Assembly: GCA_937927415.1 (NCBI GenBank)
Contig: CALBDS010000053.1
Location: 124,001 to 188,000 of the forward strand
Direction: 5' to 3'
Origin: an uncultured Rhodospirillaceae bacterium
GTDB taxonomy: Bacteria; Pseudomonadota; Alphaproteobacteria; Azospirillales; Azospirillaceae
Length of the DNA: 64,000 bases
The translations under genes were made by a program, and so were the position numbers. Of this stretch, positions 50,381 through 58,530 are shown one piece after another. Numbering within the stretch: position 1 is the first letter of the stretch; each line of letters opens with the position of its first letter. The notes beneath the pieces are model-generated. The model ran no database searches. It saw nothing but the letters and a program-made list of their open reading frames with translations, and was not told where the DNA came from.

Positions 50381-52216
50381 GTGTCCTTCCTCCTTGCCCA
50401 GTTCCTGAGCGGGCTGGCTCAGGCATCGTCGCTGTTCCTGGTGGCGTCGGGCCTGTCCATCATCTTCGGCGTCACCCGCATCGTGAATTTCGCCCACGGC
50501 TCCTTTTACATGATCGGGGCCTATGCGGCGTGCTGGGTGGCGCTGACGGTGGACAGTGCCGCCGGTTTCTGGGGCGGCATCGCCGCCGGGGCGCTGGCCG
50601 CGGGGATTCTGGGGGCGGTGATGGAACGGGGGCTGCTGCGCCGGCTCTACCGTTCGCCGGAACTGTTCCAGTTGCTGGCCACCTTCGGCGTGGTGCTGGT
50701 GGTGCAGGATGCGGTGCTGGCCCTGTGGGGGCCGGAAGACCTGCTGGGGCCGCGGGCACCGGGGCTGACCGGGCGGGTGCGGCTGTGGGGACAGCCGGTG
50801 CCGCTCTATGACCTGTTCCTGATGGTGTTGGGGCCGGTGGTGTTCGCCGGCCTGTGGCTGCTGTTCCACAAGACCCGCTGGGGCGTGCTGGTGCGCGCCG
50901 CCACCGAAGACCGCGAGATGACCGCCGCTCTGGGGGTCAACCAGTCGCACCTGTTCACCGCCGTGCTGTTTTTGGGCTGCCTGCTGGCCGGGCTGGGGGG
51001 TGCCTTGCAGATCCCCCGCGGGTCGGTCAACCTGCACATGGACATGGCGATGGTGGTCGAGGCCTTCGTCGTGGTGGTGGTGGGCGGTCTGGGCAGCGTG
51101 GGCGGCGCCTTTCTCGCCGCGCTGCTGATCGGGCAGTTGCAGGCGTTCGGCATTCTGATCTTTCCCGAAATCACCCTGGTGCTGGTGTTCCTGGTGATGG
51201 CGGTGGTGCTGGTGCTGCGCCCCTATGGGCTGTTGGGCCGTCCGCCGGTGGAGGCGCGCGGCGGGGAGGCCGGGCCGGTGCTGCGCCCAGCCCCGCCGTG
51301 GGCCGGGTGGATGGCCGCGGGCGGGGTGGCGGCTCTGGCCTGCGCGCCGCTGGTCGCCGGGGATTACGCCCTGCTGGTGCTGACCGAAACCCTGATTCTG
51401 GTGCTGTTCGCCGCCAGCCTGCATCTGCTGATGGGGCCGGGGGGCATGGTGTCGTTCGGTCATGCCGCCTGGTTCGGGCTGGGGGCCTATGCCGCCGCCC
51501 TGGTGTTCCGGCACCTTGGGCTGGGGCTGGCGGTGGGTTTGCCGGCGGCACCGCTGCTGGCCGCCGCCGGGGCGCTGGTGGCCGGGTGGTTCTGCGTGCG
51601 GCTGTCGGGGGTGTACCTTGCCATGCTGACGCTGGCCTTCGCGCAGATCCTGTGGTCGGTGGCGTTCCAGTGGACGGCGGTCACCGGGGGGGACAACGGC
51701 ATTCTGGGGGTGTGGCCGGGGGGGCCGTTCGCGGCGCGCTGGGCCTATTACGAACTGACCCTGGCGCTGGTGGTGGCCGGGGTGGTGGCGCTGCGGCGGG
51801 TGGTGTTCGCACCGTTCGGCTGGACGTTGCGGGCCGGGCGCGATTCGCCCCTGCGGGCGGAGGCGCTGGGCATCGACGTGCGCCGCCATCAATGGATGGC
51901 CTTCACCGCTGCCGGGGCCTTCGCCGGGCTGGCCGGCGGGCTGGACGCCTTTGCCAAGGGCAGCGTGTTCCCCACCCATCTGGACATTTCCACCTCGGTG
52001 GACGGGCTGGTGATGGTGCTGCTGGGCGGGGTGCAGACCCTGGCCGGGCCGCTGGTCGGGGCGGTGGTGTTCCATGGGCTGGAAACCGAGATGCTGCGCC
52101 ACGTCCCCTATTGGCGGGCGGTGCTGGGGGGCATCATCATCGTGCTGGTCCTGGCCTTCCCCCAGGGAATCGTCGGGGCGCTGAGCCATCGTTTCGGGCG
52201 GAGCCGGGATTCATGA
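50381..52216 (+). CDS. livHM: Fused LivH-LivM permease
   Basis: 611 residues from a GTG. Residues ~1-285 match LivH (SGLSIIFGVTRIVNFAHGSF, GGLGSVGGAFLAALLIGQLQ) and ~305-600 match LivM (LLMGPGGMVSFGHAAWFGLG, GLAGGLDAFAKGSVFPTHLD). The two membrane halves, normally separate genes, are joined in one chain with about 16 helices. This fused form is known in some proteobacterial systems. The stop overlaps the livG start by 4 bp. Confidence 0.9.
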   Translation: MSFLLAQFLSGLAQASSLFLVASGLSIIFGVTRIVNFAHGSFYMIGAYAACWVALTVDSAAGFWGGIAAGALAAGILGAVMERGLLRRLYRSPELFQLLATFGVVLVVQDAVLALWGPEDLLGPRAPGLTGRVRLWGQPVPLYDLFLMVLGPVVFAGLWLLFHKTRWGVLVRAATEDREMTAALGVNQSHLFTAVLFLGCLLAGLGGALQIPRGSVNLHMDMAMVVEAFVVVVVGGLGSVGGAFLAALLIGQLQAFGILIFPEITLVLVFLVMAVVLVLRPYGLLGRPPVEARGGEAGPVLRPAPPWAGWMAAGGVAALACAPLVAGDYALLVLTETLILVLFAASLHLLMGPGGMVSFGHAAWFGLGAYAAALVFRHLGLGLAVGLPAAPLLAAAGALVAGWFCVRLSGVYLAMLTLAFAQILWSVAFQWTAVTGGDNGILGVWPGGPFAARWAYYELTLALVVAGVVALRRVVFAPFGWTLRAGRDSPLRAEALGIDVRRHQWMAFTAAGAFAGLAGGLDAFAKGSVFPTHLDISTSVDGLVMVLLGGVQTLAGPLVGAVVFHGLETEMLRHVPYWRAVLGGIIIVLVLAFPQGIVGALSHRFGRSRDS

Positions 52217-52977
52217 CCGTGTTGTCCGTTTCCGGGCTGGCCAAGGCTTACGGCGGGGTGCAGGCGGTGCGCGGGGTGTCCTTCACGCTGGCCGCGGGCG
52301 AGATGCTGGCGCTGATCGGCCCCAACGGGGCGGGGAAATCCACCTGCTTCAACATGCTGAACGGGCAGGTGCGGCCCGACGCCGGGTCGGTGAAGCTTCT
52401 GGGACGGGAAATCGCCGGGCTGCCGCCGCGGGCGGTGTGGCGGCTGGGGGTGGGGCGCACCTTCCAGATCACCGCCACCTTCGCCGCCATGACGGTGGTG
52501 GAGAATGTGCAGATGGCGTTGCTGTCCCACCACCGCCGCCTGCTCGGCTGGTGGCGCCCCGCCGCCCGGCTGTACCGGGACGAGGCGATGGCTCTGCTGG
52601 AACGGGTGGGCATGGGGGCGCAGGCCGACCGGCCGGCGGCGGTGCTGGCCTATGGCGACCTCAAGCGGCTGGAACTGGCCCTGGCGCTGGCCAACGGGCC
52701 GGCGCTGCTGCTGATGGACGAACCCGCCGCCGGCATGGCCCCGGCGGAGCGGGAGGCGTTGATGCGCCTGACCGCATCGCTGGCGCGGGAGCAGGGGGTG
52801 GCGGTGCTGTTCACCGAACACGACATGGACGCGGTGTTCGCCCACGCCCACCGCATTCTGGTGATGCACCAGGGCGCGCTGATCGCCGAGGGCACCCCCG
52901 CCGCCGTGCGCGCCGACCCGCAGGTGCAGGCGGTCTATCTGGGATCGGGCGCCCTGTTCGGGGGAGGGGCGGCATGA
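52213..52977 (+). CDS. livG: Branched-chain amino-acid ABC transporter ATP-binding protein LivG
   Basis: 254 residues. Walker A GPNGAGKST is near residue 37, followed by FNMLNGQVRPDAGSV. The signature is degenerate: LAYGDLKRLELALAL replaces LSGGQ, as in other LivG proteins. Walker B LLLMDEPAAGM and the His in FTEHDMDAVF complete it. It works with LivF on the fused permease. It overlaps both neighbours by 4 bp. Confidence 0.92.
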   Translation: MTVLSVSGLAKAYGGVQAVRGVSFTLAAGEMLALIGPNGAGKSTCFNMLNGQVRPDAGSVKLLGREIAGLPPRAVWRLGVGRTFQITATFAAMTVVENVQMALLSHHRRLLGWWRPAARLYRDEAMALLERVGMGAQADRPAAVLAYGDLKRLELALALANGPALLLMDEPAAGMAPAEREALMRLTASLAREQGVAVLFTEHDMDAVFAHAHRILVMHQGALIAEGTPAAVRADPQVQAVYLGSGALFGGGAA

Positions 52978-53690
52978 CCGGCGATGCTTTGCTGGTGGTG
53001 GATGATCTCCACGCCTTTTATGGCCGCGCCCACATCCTGCACGGTGTCTCCCTGTCGGTGGCGGCGGGGGAGGTGGTGGCGCTGATGGGCCGCAACGGGG
53101 CGGGCAAATCCACCACGCTGCGCGCCATCATGGGGCTGGTGGAGGATCGGCGCGGACGCATCACCTTTGCCGGGCAGGACATCAGCCGCCTGTCCCCCCA
53201 CCGCATCGCCCGGTTGGGGTTGGGCTATGTGCCGGAGGATCGCCGCATCTTCGCCGGGCTGACGGTGCTGGAAAACCTGGAGGTGGGGCGCCGCCCCCCG
53301 CGGCCCGACGCCCCTGCCTGGACCGTCGAACGGCTGTTCGACCTGTTCCCCAATCTGGCGGAGATGCGCAACCGCCCCGGCGGGCGCATGAGCGGCGGCG
53401 AACAGCAGATGCTGACCATCGCCCGCACCCTGATGGGCAACCCGCGCCTGATCCTGCTGGACGAACCGTCGGAGGGGCTGGCCCCCCGCATCGTCGAGAT
53501 GATGGCCGACGCCATCGCCACCGTGAAGCGCGAGGGGCTGGCCGTTCTCTTGTGTGAGCAGAGCCTGCCCTTTGCCGGGCTGGTGGCGGATCGGGCGGTG
53601 GTGATTGCGCTGGGGAGCGTGCGGCACACGGGCTGGATGGGCGATCTTATGGCCGATGAGGGGGCGCGGCAGGCTTATTTGGCGGTTTAA
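52974..53690 (+). CDS. livF: Branched-chain amino-acid ABC transporter ATP-binding protein LivF
   Basis: 238 residues. Walker A GRNGAGKST, signature MSGGEQQMLTIARTLM, Walker B LILLDEPSEGLAP and the LLCEQSLPFA segment mark LivF; the usual His of the H-loop is replaced by Gln in this branch. RLGLGYVPEDRRIFAGLTVLENL is a LivF signature. It is the last gene of the importer operon and converges with motE over a double hairpin. Confidence 0.92.
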   Translation: MTGDALLVVDDLHAFYGRAHILHGVSLSVAAGEVVALMGRNGAGKSTTLRAIMGLVEDRRGRITFAGQDISRLSPHRIARLGLGYVPEDRRIFAGLTVLENLEVGRRPPRPDAPAWTVERLFDLFPNLAEMRNRPGGRMSGGEQQMLTIARTLMGNPRLILLDEPSEGLAPRIVEMMADAIATVKREGLAVLLCEQSLPFAGLVADRAVVIALGSVRHTGWMGDLMADEGARQAYLAV

Positions 53691-53708
53691 CGCCGGCCAA
53701 GGGCAAAA

Positions 53709-53760
53709 GTCGAGGGGATCCTCCCCTCGACGCTCCCCGGGCAGGGGCGGGGGCCCCTGC
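53709..53760. repeat. Double hairpin between convergent livF and motE
   Basis: Two GC-rich hairpins: GTCGAGGGG/CCCCTCGAC (53709-53731, 5-nt loop) and GCAGGGGC/GCCCCTGC (53741-53760, 4-nt loop). They lie between convergent genes and may act as a bidirectional stop, although neither has a U-tract. Confidence 0.7.
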
Positions 53761-53775
53761 ACCCCCTCTATGAGG

Positions 53776-54744
53776 TTATTGGGGGGCTTGGGGGAGGATC
53801 TTGCGTTCCATCAGGGCGGAGGTGACTTCCTTCGCCTTGACCGGCTCCATCGCCGCCAGGATGGGGGCGGTCTTGGTTTCCTTCATCTTCTGGATGACGC
53901 TCAGCAGAACCGGCATGTCCATCTCTTCGAAGATGCGCGCCGCTTCCTTGGGCTTCATCGTCTCATAGATCTTCACCAGACTTTCCACCTGGGCGCTCTG
54001 CTGCTCGTCGCCGGTCTTCAGCAGCTTCTGGATGTCGGCGCGGACCTTTTCCAGTTCCTGCAGCTTCTGGTCGATGCGCTTTTCCGCCGCTTCCAGCAGG
54101 GCCTGACGCTGGTCGATCTCCCGCGCGCGGCGGTCCAGTTCGGCCCGGCGCTCGGCGTAGTGCTGCAGAATTTCCGGATCGGTGGGGTTCACCCGTTCGC
54201 CCGCAGGCCCAAGCGACGCGGTGCTGTAGGCCGGCACCGCCTGTCCCGCCGTGCGTTCGGCGGTGGGAGCCTGTTCGGCGCGGGTGGCCTCCGCCTTGGG
54301 GGCGGCGGCGCCGTTGGCGCCGGTGCCCTTGGCGGCGTCGGCGGGCTTGGCGTCCCCCGGCTTCTGGGGCGACTGCGCCATGCTGGTGGGGAATTCCGGC
54401 ATCTGGGAATCGCGCATCGCCAGCCGCCACAGGTCGCCGACCCGCAACCCCAGCATCAGCACTGCCACGAAAATCATGATCGGCAGCACGCGCGGGCGCA
54501 GGGCGTTGAACCAGCCTTTCACCCGCTCGCCCAGCGGCACCGCCGGCTTTTTCTCCTTGGGCGCGCGATCCTTGGCCGGGCGCTTGGCCGTTTTGGCCGC
54601 CGCCGGGGTGGCGCGCAGGGAAGCCGCCGCCGGAGCGGGAACGGCGGGGGCAGTGACCGGGCCAGCCGCGCGGGCGGTGGTTCTGGCCGATGTCGGACGG
54701 GTGCCCGCCAGCGTGCCCTGGTTGGTCGTGCCCTGATAGGTCAT
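53776..54744 (-). CDS. motE: Flagellar motor-associated MotE-like protein
   Basis: 322 residues. A basic N-terminal cytosolic part is followed by one membrane helix (~85-102), a Pro/Ala-rich linker (~110-185), a coiled coil (~195-245, RRAREIDQRQALLEAAEKRI) and a C-terminal MgtE intracellular-N-like domain (~245-318, YETMKPKEAARIFEEMDMPV). MotE is a periplasmic chaperone of MotC in rhizobia. The call rests on this domain order and on the flagellar operon. It follows the DUF6468 gene by 149 bp. Confidence 0.8.
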   Translation of the reverse strand: MTYQGTTNQGTLAGTRPTSARTTARAAGPVTAPAVPAPAAASLRATPAAAKTAKRPAKDRAPKEKKPAVPLGERVKGWFNALRPRVLPIMIFVAVLMLGLRVGDLWRLAMRDSQMPEFPTSMAQSPQKPGDAKPADAAKGTGANGAAAPKAEATRAEQAPTAERTAGQAVPAYSTASLGPAGERVNPTDPEILQHYAERRAELDRRAREIDQRQALLEAAEKRIDQKLQELEKVRADIQKLLKTGDEQQSAQVESLVKIYETMKPKEAARIFEEMDMPVLLSVIQKMKETKTAPILAAMEPVKAKEVTSALMERKILPQAPQ

Positions 54745-54893
54745 GGCGGATGCCTCGATAGCGCGGATCTGACGCTCAACTCTACGGCCAGTCTGCCCGC
54801 GAACGATAAAGAACCGATTAACTCAAATGCATGGCTTTTTGGGTGTGCTGGAACGGCAACAGTGTGGCTGTTGTTCCCCGGTGCCGCCGATCC

Positions 54894-55655
54894 CTACCGG
54901 CGGTTCTCGATGGCGCGCAGCAGTTCGCGTTCGGCGCGGGACAGGTTCTCTTCCCCTTCGCGCACCCGTTCCCCGCCGCCATAGCCCGACTCGGTGGCCG
55001 AACGGCGCACCAGCGGGGGCAGGGCGTCGTCGTCGTGGGACTCCTCGTCCAACAGGGGGCGCAGGGCCGCCATGGCCGCCGGGCGCGGCCCGCCGCCCAG
55101 ACTGCTTCCACCCAGGCCGCCGCTGCCGGTCCCACCGGTGTTGCCGCCCCCGCCCAACCCGCTTCCGCCCAGCCCGCCGGAAGACGGGCGCACCGAGCGC
55201 GGCGAGCCGAGGCTGTTGCCGCCCGCCCGATCACCCAGCCCGCGTTCGCCCAGCCCGCGCTCTCCCAGTCCCCGATCGCTCAGGCTGCGCTCACCCAGGC
55301 CGGAATCGCTCCCGGTGCGGGCGGCGGCGCGGGCGGCGTCGGTCTGGCCGCTCAGCCGGTCGGCCAGCGTGTTGGCCGCTTCGATCATGAACTGCAGCTC
55401 ATCGCGCAGGCCGGCGGCCTTGTCGATGGTGCGCTGAAGGGATTCGCCCGTTTCGCCGGCGGTGCGCTTCAGCCCGCGCACACTGGCTTCGGCCTTGGTC
55501 ATGGCCTCGTTCAGACCCTTGACCAGTTCGATCATCTCGCCGCGGCTTTCGCGCAGGCGGACAATTTGGCGATTGAGGATGATGGCGTAGACGATGGTGG
55601 CGACCAGCAGGATCACCATCAGGAGGTCGAGCGCCAAAGTCAGCGTCGGACTCAT
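54894..55655 (-). CDS. DUF6468 family flagellar-operon protein with tandem repeats
   Basis: 253 residues. An N-terminal membrane helix (~6-26) is followed by a coiled coil (~33-95) and a low-complexity Gly/Ser/Leu-rich region with five tandem pentapeptides (GLGER type, residues ~119-143). The gene overlaps fliM by 4 bp and precedes motE, the usual position of DUF6468 proteins in alphaproteobacterial flagellar operons. Function unknown; the single helix and coiled coil suggest a motor or basal-body accessory. Confidence 0.8.
   Translation of the reverse strand: MSPTLTLALDLLMVILLVATIVYAIILNRQIVRLRESRGEMIELVKGLNEAMTKAEASVRGLKRTAGETGESLQRTIDKAAGLRDELQFMIEAANTLADRLSGQTDAARAAARTGSDSGLGERSLSDRGLGERGLGERGLGDRAGGNSLGSPRSVRPSSGGLGGSGLGGGGNTGGTGSGGLGGSSLGGGPRPAAMAALRPLLDEESHDDDALPPLVRRSATESGYGGGERVREGEENLSRAERELLRAIENRR
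55227..55301 (-). repeat. 15-bp tandem repeat inside the DUF6468 gene
   Basis: Five tandem 15-bp units encode GLGER, SLSDR, GLGER, GLGER, GLGDR. The repeats differ by few bases and keep frame, so their number can vary without breaking the protein. Confidence 0.85.
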
Positions 55656-56746
55656 AGCCGCATCACCTCCTGCTTGGGCAGTTCCTTTTCGATCTTGACG
55701 GCGATGTGGCCGCCCTTGCGCCCCATGCGCCCCTGGAACATCGACACGTCGCCGCAGCGCAGTTCAATGGCACCATCCGGCGTGGCGTTCAACAGGATAC
55801 GGGTTCCGACACGCCAGTTCAGCACATCGTGCAGCGTCATGGTCACCTCGTCCAGCACCGCCGATATGTCTACGTCGGTGACCAGCAATTCCGAGGCGAG
55901 GTGGGTTTCCCAGATCGAGTCGCGGCCGAACTTTTCACCCATGAACATCTGGAGCAGCAGCTCGCGCACCGGCTCCAGGGTCGCATAGGGGATCATCAGC
56001 TCCAGCCGCCCGCCGCGGTCTTCCATGTCGATGCGCAGCTTGACCAGTACGGCGGCGTTGGCGGGGCGCGCGATGGTGGCGAAACGCGGGTTGGTTTCCA
56101 GCCGGTCGAAACGGAAGGTGACGGGCGACAGCGGGTCGAACGCCGCCGACAGGTCGGACAGCACCACATGCACCATGCGTTCGACCAGATTGCGTTCGAT
56201 GGTGGTGTAGGGGCGGCCTTCGATGCGCATGGCGGCGGTGCCGCGCCGCCCGCCCAACAGCACGTCCACGATGGAATAGATCAGCGCCGAATCGACGACC
56301 ATCAGGCCGTAGTTGTCCCACTCCTCCGCCTTGAACACCGACAGCATGGCGGGCAGGGGAATGGAGTTCAGGTAATCGCCGAAACGCACCGAGGAAATCT
56401 GGTCGAGCGAAACTTCGACGTTGTCCGAGGTGAAGTTGCGCAAGGACGTGGACATCATGCGGACGAGGCGGTCGAAGACCACCTCCAGCATGGGCAGGCG
56501 TTCATAATTGACGAGCGCCGAATTGACCAGCGCGATGATGCCGGAATTGTCGCTGTCCCCGGCCCCGCCCTGGTCGAACCCCAGCAGGCTGTCGATTTCG
56601 TCCTGGTTCAGAACACGGGTGGAGCCGCCGTCACCGCCGCCGCCGCCGCCCATATCGCCCATGTCGCCGCCGGCCCCTTCCTCGGCCAGTGCGGCCCATT
56701 CGGCGGCAAGGCGTTCGTCCTCGCTCAGCTCCTCGGTGTTGCTCAT
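55652..56746 (-). CDS. fliM: Flagellar motor switch protein FliM
   Basis: 364 residues. The N-terminal motif VLNQDEIDSLLGF contacts CheY-P. The middle CheC-like domain includes GDYLNSIPLPAMLSVFKAEE, and the C-terminal SpoA/FliN-like domain begins near 275 (LLVTDVDISAVLDEVTMTLH). A Gly/Asp-rich stretch (~24-40) is unusual. FliM sets rotation direction at the C ring. It follows fliL by 13 bp and overlaps the DUF6468 gene. Confidence 0.97.
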   Translation of the reverse strand: MSNTEELSEDERLAAEWAALAEEGAGGDMGDMGGGGGGDGGSTRVLNQDEIDSLLGFDQGGAGDSDNSGIIALVNSALVNYERLPMLEVVFDRLVRMMSTSLRNFTSDNVEVSLDQISSVRFGDYLNSIPLPAMLSVFKAEEWDNYGLMVVDSALIYSIVDVLLGGRRGTAAMRIEGRPYTTIERNLVERMVHVVLSDLSAAFDPLSPVTFRFDRLETNPRFATIARPANAAVLVKLRIDMEDRGGRLELMIPYATLEPVRELLLQMFMGEKFGRDSIWETHLASELLVTDVDISAVLDEVTMTLHDVLNWRVGTRILLNATPDGAIELRCGDVSMFQGRMGRKGGHIAVKIEKELPKQEVMRL

Positions 56747-56759
56747 GGCGCGCCCTTCG

Positions 56760-57281
56760 TTACTGAACCAGCATTTCGCGGAACAGAACGTCCTTTACCT
56801 TTACCGGGAACGCGGCGGCCGAAATCCGCAGCAGCAGTTCCTGGCGCAGCCGGTACATGCCGGCCGACCCCCTGAGATCTTCCAGCCGCAATTCGCGCAA
56901 GTACACCTGGAAATTATCGACGATGCGCGGCAGCACCTGTTCGATGGCGGGGATATCCTCGTGCTTGGCCACCTGGATCGAGATGCGGATCTTCAAAAAC
57001 GCCGGGCGCTTGCCGGCGGCGTTCAGGTTCACCAGCATGTCGGGCAGGTCATAGAAGATCGGCGGCCCGGCGTGCTCCTCCGGCGGGGGCTGTTCGGTGG
57101 GAGCCGGCGCCTCCTCCTCCTTGTGGCCCAGCAGGGAATCGAGGATGCCGGAAAAATACAGCCCGGCCCCGGCCCCGATCAGCAGCACCAGCGGCAGAAC
57201 GACGAACAGCACCAGCTTTTTGCCGCTGAATTTCTTCCGCGGCAGGCCCTCGCCAACGTCGCCATCTGCTTCGGCTGTCAT
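56760..57281 (-). CDS. fliL: Flagellar basal body-associated protein FliL
   Basis: 173 residues from the ATG at 57281; a GTG at 57332 is in frame and lacks a good site. A short basic N-terminus is followed by a membrane helix (~22-46), a Glu/Pro-rich linker and the periplasmic FliL domain (~70-173: PIFYDLPDMLVNLNAAGK, ISIQVAKHEDIPAIEQVLPR). FliL supports stator function around the rod. It is the first gene of the leftward operon fliL-fliM-DUF6468-motE. Confidence 0.93.
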   Translation of the reverse strand: MTAEADGDVGEGLPRKKFSGKKLVLFVVLPLVLLIGAGAGLYFSGILDSLLGHKEEEAPAPTEQPPPEEHAGPPIFYDLPDMLVNLNAAGKRPAFLKIRISIQVAKHEDIPAIEQVLPRIVDNFQVYLRELRLEDLRGSAGMYRLRQELLLRISAAAFPVKVKDVLFREMLVQ

Positions 57282-57348
57282 GGGGTCCCTGTCCTCGCCC
57301 TCCTGGCTGCCGGCCCGTACCGGCGGGTTCACCGTACCCAGATGATAG

Positions 57349-57363
57349 TTAATAAAGCCTTAT
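57349..57363 (-). promoter_or_regulatory. CtrA-like half-site pair upstream of fliL
   Basis: TTAA-N7-TTAT, one mismatch from TTAA-N7-TTAA, about 70 bp upstream of the fliL start. In Caulobacter early flagellar operons are CtrA-activated. The match is in an AT-rich stretch, so it is suggestive only. Confidence 0.35.
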
Positions 57364-57666
57364 CCCTTCGATAACCATCCCCCGCGGCACGGTTTTTGAA
57401 CCGGGCGCAGCGGGAAAACCGCCGGTCCGGTTCAGCCGTGTCCGGTGGCCCGTTTTTCGGCCGCCCGCTGTTGGGCGCGGCCCGCCACCGGCATCCGTCC
57501 GGGGCGGGAACGCCCCTCTTTTGGCAGCCCACACCCGGCAAGATCGCCCCACCCCACGGAAGGGGGGAGCCGATGCCGGGCAAAAGCTGCCCACACCCCT
57601 GCCGCCCGCGGGGGTGACGGCCCCCTCATGCCCGCGTTTGGTCTGTTTTCGCAGCGGGGTGGCGTT

Positions 57667-57682
57667 TGGCATGCCCCGTGCA
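57667..57682 (+). promoter_or_regulatory. Sigma-54 promoter of flgF-flgG-flgA-flgH
   Basis: TGGCATGCCCCGTGCA matches TGGCACG-N4-TTGCW except T for C in the -24 block and G for the first T of the -12 block. GG (57668-57669) and GC (57680-57681) are 10 bp apart. The start should fall near 57693, about 68 nt before the flgF ATG. Confidence 0.8.
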
Positions 57683-57761
57683 TTGCCTTATCCCGCCGCT
57701 GCCGGACGGGATGGTCCCCCGGCGCATCCCACGGCGAAGAGCAGGACGAAGAGGCCGAACG

Positions 57762-58484
57762 ATGGAAAATTCGATCTACATCTCCCTGTCCCGTCAGGCT
57801 GCGCTGCGCCGGCAGATGGACACCATCGCCAACAACGTCGCCAACATGAACACCACCGGCTTCAAGCAGCAGCGGATGCTGTTCACCGAATTCCTGGAAC
57901 GGCCCGGCATGCATGAACAGGCCAGCTTCGTTCAGGACCGGGCGGTGGTGCGCGATCTGACGCCGGGGATGCTGGTGTCCACCAACAACCCGCTGGACAT
58001 GGGGCTGACCGGCCCCGGTTACTTCACCGTCGATACCATGAGCGGGCGCCGTTACACCCGCAACGGCAACTTCTCGATGAACGATGCGCGGCAGTTGGTG
58101 GATGTCAACGGCCTGCCGGTGCTGGGCGACAACGGCCAGCCCATCACCATCCCCGCCGGTGTGCGCGACATCGAGGTGCGCGGCGACGGCACCGTGCGCA
58201 CCGAACTGGGCGACGTGGCCCGGCTCAATCTGGTCCGTTTCGACAAGGAACAGCTGATGACCGAGGCCGGCGGCGGCCTGTACGTCACCGACGAGGAACC
58301 CAAGCCCATCGGCCCGGACACCAAAGTGGCACAGGGAATGCTTGAGAATTCCAACGTGAAGCCGGTCGTGGAGATGACCTCCATGATCGATGTGATGCGG
58401 CAGTACACCCAGGCCCAGAAGATGATCGACAACGAGCACGAACGCATCCGCACCATGATCCAGCGCCTGGGCCGCGCGGTCTGA
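57762..58484 (+). CDS. flgF: Flagellar proximal rod protein FlgF
   Basis: 240 residues. The N-terminal rod/hook signature NNVANMNTTGFK and the C-terminal MIDVMRQYTQAQKMIDNEHE are typical of rod proteins. The shorter length and sequence distinguish it from FlgG. It is exported by the flagellar apparatus without a cleaved signal. It starts the rightward operon flgF-flgG-flgA-flgH. Confidence 0.93.
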   Translation: MENSIYISLSRQAALRRQMDTIANNVANMNTTGFKQQRMLFTEFLERPGMHEQASFVQDRAVVRDLTPGMLVSTNNPLDMGLTGPGYFTVDTMSGRRYTRNGNFSMNDARQLVDVNGLPVLGDNGQPITIPAGVRDIEVRGDGTVRTELGDVARLNLVRFDKEQLMTEAGGGLYVTDEEPKPIGPDTKVAQGMLENSNVKPVVEMTSMIDVMRQYTQAQKMIDNEHERIRTMIQRLGRAV

Positions 58485-58530
58485 CCGCCCGCCGTCATCC
58501 GCATCCATCCGGGAAGAAGGGAACCTCATC

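Larger units (their letters stand above)
57282..57761. other. Divergent intergenic region between fliL and flgF
   Basis: About 480 bp without a gene. It holds the CtrA-like pair at 57349-57363 toward fliL, the sigma-54 promoter at 57667-57682 toward flgF, and GC-rich short inverted repeats between. A second -24/-12-like stretch at 57386-57400 (GGCACG...TTGAA) has the right spacing but GA instead of GC. Confidence 0.6.

Noticed and set aside
47807..52189. Very long (about 1,460 codons) minus-strand open frame across fliX, dksA and the liv genes
   Set aside because: Its translation is His/Gln/Pro-rich and lies opposite several well-supported genes; this is a typical high-GC artefact.
57386..57400. 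Second sigma-54-like element upstream of flgF (GGCACG...TTGAA)
   Set aside because: The spacing is right but the nearly invariant GC at -12 is GA, and it is 360 bp from flgF; the element at 57667 is better placed.
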